Positions 9,398 to 12,126 of a DNA stretch of 12,126 nucleotides are shown here, piece by piece. Every line of letters starts with the position of its first letter. Within the stretch, counting starts at the first letter, position 1. The translations under genes were made by a program, and so were the position numbers. The notes under the pieces are model-generated. The model was not told where the DNA came from. It worked only from the letters and a program-made list of their open reading frames with translations, and searched no databases. The stretch is from Gamarada debralockiae (lineage: Eukaryota > Ascomycota > Leotiomycetes > Helotiales > Hyphodiscaceae). The stretch covers positions 1-12,126 of the forward strand of contig NXFV01001762.1 in the NCBI GenBank assembly GCA_002803225.1. Direction: 5' to 3'.

Positions 9398-9837
9398 TGT
9401 GACAGCTCGACGAAAGGGGGTCTCACAGGGGAGACACTTTAACGAAAGTACTATATTTGCGAAAATACTAAACTAAGGAGAGAAGGAAAAGGTTCTAGAA
9501 GTACAAGGCATAGTATTTATCTTAGTATACGCGCTAACGCGCTAGCTCCCGCATTCTAGGTCAAGTGAATCCCTTCCTTTGCTATAAGGCGCATGAGTCG
9601 TATATAGTCAGATAACAAATCGCCAAAGCAAATCGCCTAAATATAATCAAGTGACAAATTGCTAGAACTATCATGTGATCTACTATAGGCGATTTGAGTA
9701 AGCGGTTTAGATAGGCGGTTTAGATAGGCGGTTTAGATAGGCAGTTTAGATAGGCGGTTTAGTTGGGCGGTTTAGATAGGCGGTTTAGTTGGGCGGTTTG
9801 GTTAGGCGGTTTAGTGATATTCGCCAGGACTATTACA
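9398..9837 (-). repeat. 3' long terminal repeat of the Gypsy element (about 440 bp)
   Basis: On the + strand the LTR starts TGTGACAG at 9398 and ends ATTACA at 9837. On the element's own strand it therefore begins TGTAAT and ends GTCACA, the TG...CA termini required by integrase. The inner edge is fixed by the pol stop codon (9838-9840) and the G-rich polypurine tract that abut it. The outer edge is fixed by the abrupt shift to AT-rich debris. Inside are a 13-bp tandem array (9689-9818) and an inverted repeat, CAAATCGCCT at 9629-9638 against AGGCGATTTG at 9687-9696. A GCGCTAACGCGCTAGC patch near 9530-9545 is a local inverted-repeat-like word. The LTR would carry the element's promoter and polyadenylation signal; I cannot point to either with confidence. 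Confidence 0.8.
9689..9818. repeat. 13-bp tandem array inside the LTR, ten units
   Basis: Ten head-to-tail 13-base units start at 9689, 9702, 9715, 9728, 9741, 9754, 9767, 9780, 9793 and 9806. The commonest is GCGGTTTAGATAG. Variants end TTGG, carry GCAG in place of GCGG (9741), or carry TTTGG (9793). The first (GCGATTTGAGTAA) is the most diverged. CGGTTT is kept in most units although the surrounding sequence has been heavily mutated. The array lies near the start of the LTR on the element strand, a U3-like position, so it may have been an enhancer-like or protein-binding repeat. That role is inference; the repeat itself is plain in the sequence. Confidence 0.9.
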
Positions 9838-12064
9838 TTACCCCCCCTTCTGAAAAAAGCTTGCCCTTAAGCGTTTAGACATCAGTGTATTATCGTCTAA
9901 GTCTTTATATTTATCCCGTCCCTGCTCCTATGCCTCTTGCTAGGCTCCTAGCTTCTTGGGCGATCTAGGTTAATCGCGATTTCGTAAGTAATACTCTTAT
10001 AGCTTTTGTGGCAAGTACTTAAAATTAACTGTAGGGTACTATTTAAGGTCTTCGTTATGACTTAGCCATTGGACTCGATATCGTAGCTACTTGCCAACTA
10101 GCTTCGAAGCTAGTACTTCTTGTACCTTCTACTCTTCTTTTGAATTGACTATAATTAGGGGTAGTAGATCGTTTGTTTGGCCTGGCAGGGGGTCGTTTGC
10201 GGACTTACGTAGTCGATCTAGAGAAAATACATTATATATCTTCAATGTCTTTAAAAGCTTGACTTTATAGGAGTTACTAATCTAGTGCGTAATTACAAAG
10301 GGACCTGCTATCTAGTGATCGAGCTTACGGCTCGGTCGTTACGTCTTCTAGTTCTTAGTAAATATATAGATATCGTTATCTACTCTAAAGTCAATAGGTT
10401 GTTAGTAAGTATTGACGTTTGCCTCCTTCTTAGCTTAAGCCTTAGCTATTAGCTCTTTACTTAGCTTTAGTACTTCTTGTATACGTATTGCGACTTAGCG
10501 TACCTTCTCCTGACTTAATTTCTCTATTATTGTAGTAGCTGTAGGAGTATTCTAATCAAAGGAGGTTTGTAGTAGCTGTCTATTAATTAGTTTGTAGGGT
10601 AACATTCTAATGCTACTGTATAGTAGCGTAAGTTAGGCATAGTCCATTATTAGCAGGAGTTTAGACTAGTTATCTTGATAGTAGTTGACGAAGGGGTATA
10701 GGCATTAATCAAGATACTAGTTTATAATCTTAGTCTAGCTATTAGTTTAGGGATAAAAAGCTGTAGAGAGCTTGAGCTTAACGCCTAGAATATAGTAGAA
10801 CTCGGCCTAGAAATATAATACAAACTAGGGTCCCTGGTCTAATACAATTGACTTTAGTAGACTGTAGTATTAATATATTCTATTGATATAGATTTAAGCT
10901 ATACCCTTAGCTATAATAGTCTTATAGTATAATATAGAGATTAATTGTTTGCTTAGCCGGTCAATAACTATAAAGATACTATTATAGCTATACTTGTCTT
11001 TTAGTATTAACTTAAAATCTATAGTTATATATTACTAGGGGTATTCTAGGATAAGTAATGGGTATAGTATTCTAGGGGTCTTGTCTTGTGGTATATTAGC
11101 TTATCAGCAGGGTTAATAGTTGCGTACGAATCGTTCGATATCCGTAAGTATACTATACTAGTAGTATCTAGGCCGTAAGAGCTTATAGGTCTTATCTTAG
11201 CTAAGATAAGCTGTTAATACTTAGTTATAGGCTTCTTGAATAAGTTTAGTCCGTAAGTAGCTAACTACTAAGACTACTAGGCGTCCTTTGTAAAGCAGTA
11301 ACCTATCCTCTAGTATAAACTCTAACTCTTCGTGTAACGCTTATACTTAAAGTACTTATAAGGAAGGGGCTTCGCGGTTGTCTTATAGCAGGCGATTAAG
11401 GAGTCCGACTGATTTATCGAACTAGGGCTCTTCAATTAGCGCTAGTTTAATCTTATTAAGGTCAATACCTAGATCTTGAAGGACGTAGGGGTTAATTTAA
11501 TCTTACGACAAGAAAGCTTAGGTTCAGTATTCTGCCTTTAGCTTGTTCTAGAGATCGATTTCGTCGTCATATTGTATCAAAGCGTTAGCTTTAGCGTTTT
11601 GCTTTCTTGTGCGATATATCACTATAAAGTGATAACTAGCTAGTACTTTAGCCTAGCGAGCTTGTCGACCTATTAGTTACTTTGTAGTCATAAAGTACTC
11701 TAAAGCTTTATGATCTATGTAGATCTAGATATACTTTATAGTCCCTTGAAGTTCTATACGCCATTTAGCTAGCGACTTAACTATCGCAAGTATTTCTTTA
11801 TTGTATATACTATAGTTACATTTGGCAGGGGCCATTATTTTTGAAAAGTACATAATAGGGTACTATTGGCCATCTAGATACAACTACGATAATACTCTAG
11901 TAATTACTCCATTTAAGGCATTAGTCTCGATCATTGATTATAGCTCGGGGTTATAGTAATGTAAAATATCAAATAATATTAGTTAAGCTTTGAGCTCTTT
12001 AAAAGCCTCCTAGTATTCCCTATTAAAGTAGAAAGGTACTCTTGTCTTTATAAGATATACTAGC
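9838..12064 (-). pseudogene. Gypsy pol fragment: RNase H, integrase, chromodomain; inactivated
   Basis: The frame enters from the right and ends at TAA 9838-9840 with no net frameshift over about 740 codons. It carries many TAG/TAA codons and at least two TGA (11524-11526 and 11104-11106). RNase H (about 11940-11560): the ETDAS-type catalytic motif now reads ETNALNG (11908-11928), an Asp-to-Asn loss; the MYFSK, NKEILAIVKSLAKWR and IDHKALEYF (11692-11721) blocks are clear. Integrase zinc domain (11098-11235): both His positions and the first Cys read Tyr. Integrase core: the first Asp (11017-11019, TIDF) and second Asp (10837-10839, LDQGP) remain, but the catalytic Glu is Lys (AAG, 10729-10731, TKIINQYLD context). 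Chromodomain (about 10160-9960): LRYRVQWL, then a cage-region Trp converted to TAG near 10037-10054, then YPTVNFKY. The protein would have integrated cDNA, with the chromodomain steering it to chromatin marks. Its upstream part is lost or interrupted at 12065. Confidence 0.92.
9841..9850 (-). promoter_or_regulatory. Polypurine tract priming plus-strand DNA synthesis
   Basis: On the element strand this reads GAAGGGGGGG and is followed after TAA by TGTAAT, the first bases of the LTR. A purine run directly inside the 3' LTR is the standard primer site left by RNase H in LTR retrotransposons. Here it also encodes the last residues of pol (Lys-Gly-Gly), so coding sequence, primer site and LTR edge overlap or touch. 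Confidence 0.75.
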
Positions 12065-12126
12065 TGTCACGACGCTAACCAAAGTACTGGGGATCAACCT
12101 CAATTCTCTAGCTAACTAGTCGATAT
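12065..12126. mobile_element. Possible terminus of another LTR element nested in pol
   Basis: Reading pol from left to right on the + strand, the similarity to RNase H-linked sequence stops at 12064. The next bases are TGTCACGACGCTAACC, which resembles the TG-starting LTR ends of ascomycete Gypsy elements and partly resembles this window's own LTR start (TGTGACAGCTCGACGA). The 62 bases retain several CA and TG dinucleotides (CAC, CCAA, TCAA twice, CTGG), so they look less mutated than the adjoining pol. None of the expected connection between reverse transcriptase and RNase H can be read across it. Only the edge is in view, so identity and orientation are unproven. Confidence 0.4.

Larger units (their letters stand above)
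9398..12064 (-). mobile_element. Ty3/Gypsy chromovirus-type LTR retrotransposon, 3' part
   Basis: The element reads right to left. It comprises pol with RNase H, integrase and a C-terminal chromodomain, followed directly by a polypurine tract and a 3' LTR at the left. The domain order RNase H, then integrase, then chromodomain defines Metaviridae chromoviruses, common in ascomycetes. Only the 3' part is present before similarity breaks at 12064/12065; the reverse transcriptase, protease, gag, primer-binding site and 5' LTR would lie further right. The bases left of the LTR (TATTT, 9393-9397) would be one copy of a 5-bp target duplication, but the other copy is out of view. Like the LINE, it is disabled by transitions, with the reading frame unbroken over the visible 2.2 kb. 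It sits directly against much more degraded AT-rich DNA, implying later insertion. Confidence 0.88.

Noticed and set aside
9689..9818. CRISPR array
   Set aside because: The units are 13 bases with no spacers, directly abutting, inside an LTR of a eukaryotic retrotransposon.

Overview
This window looks like repeat-rich, inactivated DNA from a filamentous ascomycete fungus (Pezizomycotina). It contains no intact gene. Two kinds of transposon relic are recognisable by protein motifs, and both have been damaged in the way repeat-induced point mutation (RIP) damages duplicated fungal DNA. C-to-T and G-to-A changes turn CAG, CAA and TGG codons into TAG or TAA, and turn Cys and His into Tyr, Asp into Asn, Glu into Lys and Met into Ile, while reading frames stay almost free of indels. 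CTAG and TA are conspicuously common, and CA and TG are scarce in the worst-hit parts.

Layout. (1) 1-2325 is extremely AT-rich, pyrimidine-skewed, heavily degraded DNA with two decayed tandem repeats and no readable gene. (2) About 2326-7185 is a non-LTR (LINE) retrotransposon on the + strand. ORF1 (2423-3562) is gag-like with three CCHC knuckles. ORF2 (about 3859-7185) has an endonuclease, a reverse transcriptase and a C-terminal Cys/His motif. (3) 7186-7472 is probably the LINE 3' region. (4) 7473-8556, minus strand, is a decayed hypothetical protein of about 360 residues that I could not assign. (5) 8557-9397 has no gene and becomes very AT-rich from about 8990. (6) From 9398 to at least 12064, minus strand, lies the 3' part of a Ty3/Gypsy chromovirus: its 3' LTR (9398-9837), a polypurine tract, and pol encoding RNase H, integrase and a C-terminal chromodomain. 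(7) At 12065 the pol similarity stops at a TGTCACGACG sequence that looks like the end of another LTR element nested in the Gypsy copy.

The regions appear to differ in age. Heavily degraded AT-rich DNA meets moderately mutated elements at sharp edges (about 2325 and 9397/9398), which suggests transposons landing in DNA that had already been mutated and then taking a milder round themselves. The recognisable catalytic domains carry both premature stops and changed active-site residues, so the elements could not move on their own.

Limits: identifications rest on reading motifs by eye. I could not run a database search, count nucleotides exactly, or find both ends of either element. I found no convincing new functional system. 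The least explained parts are the minus-strand pseudogene at 7473-8556, the possible nested LTR end at 12065, and the repeat-filled LTR.
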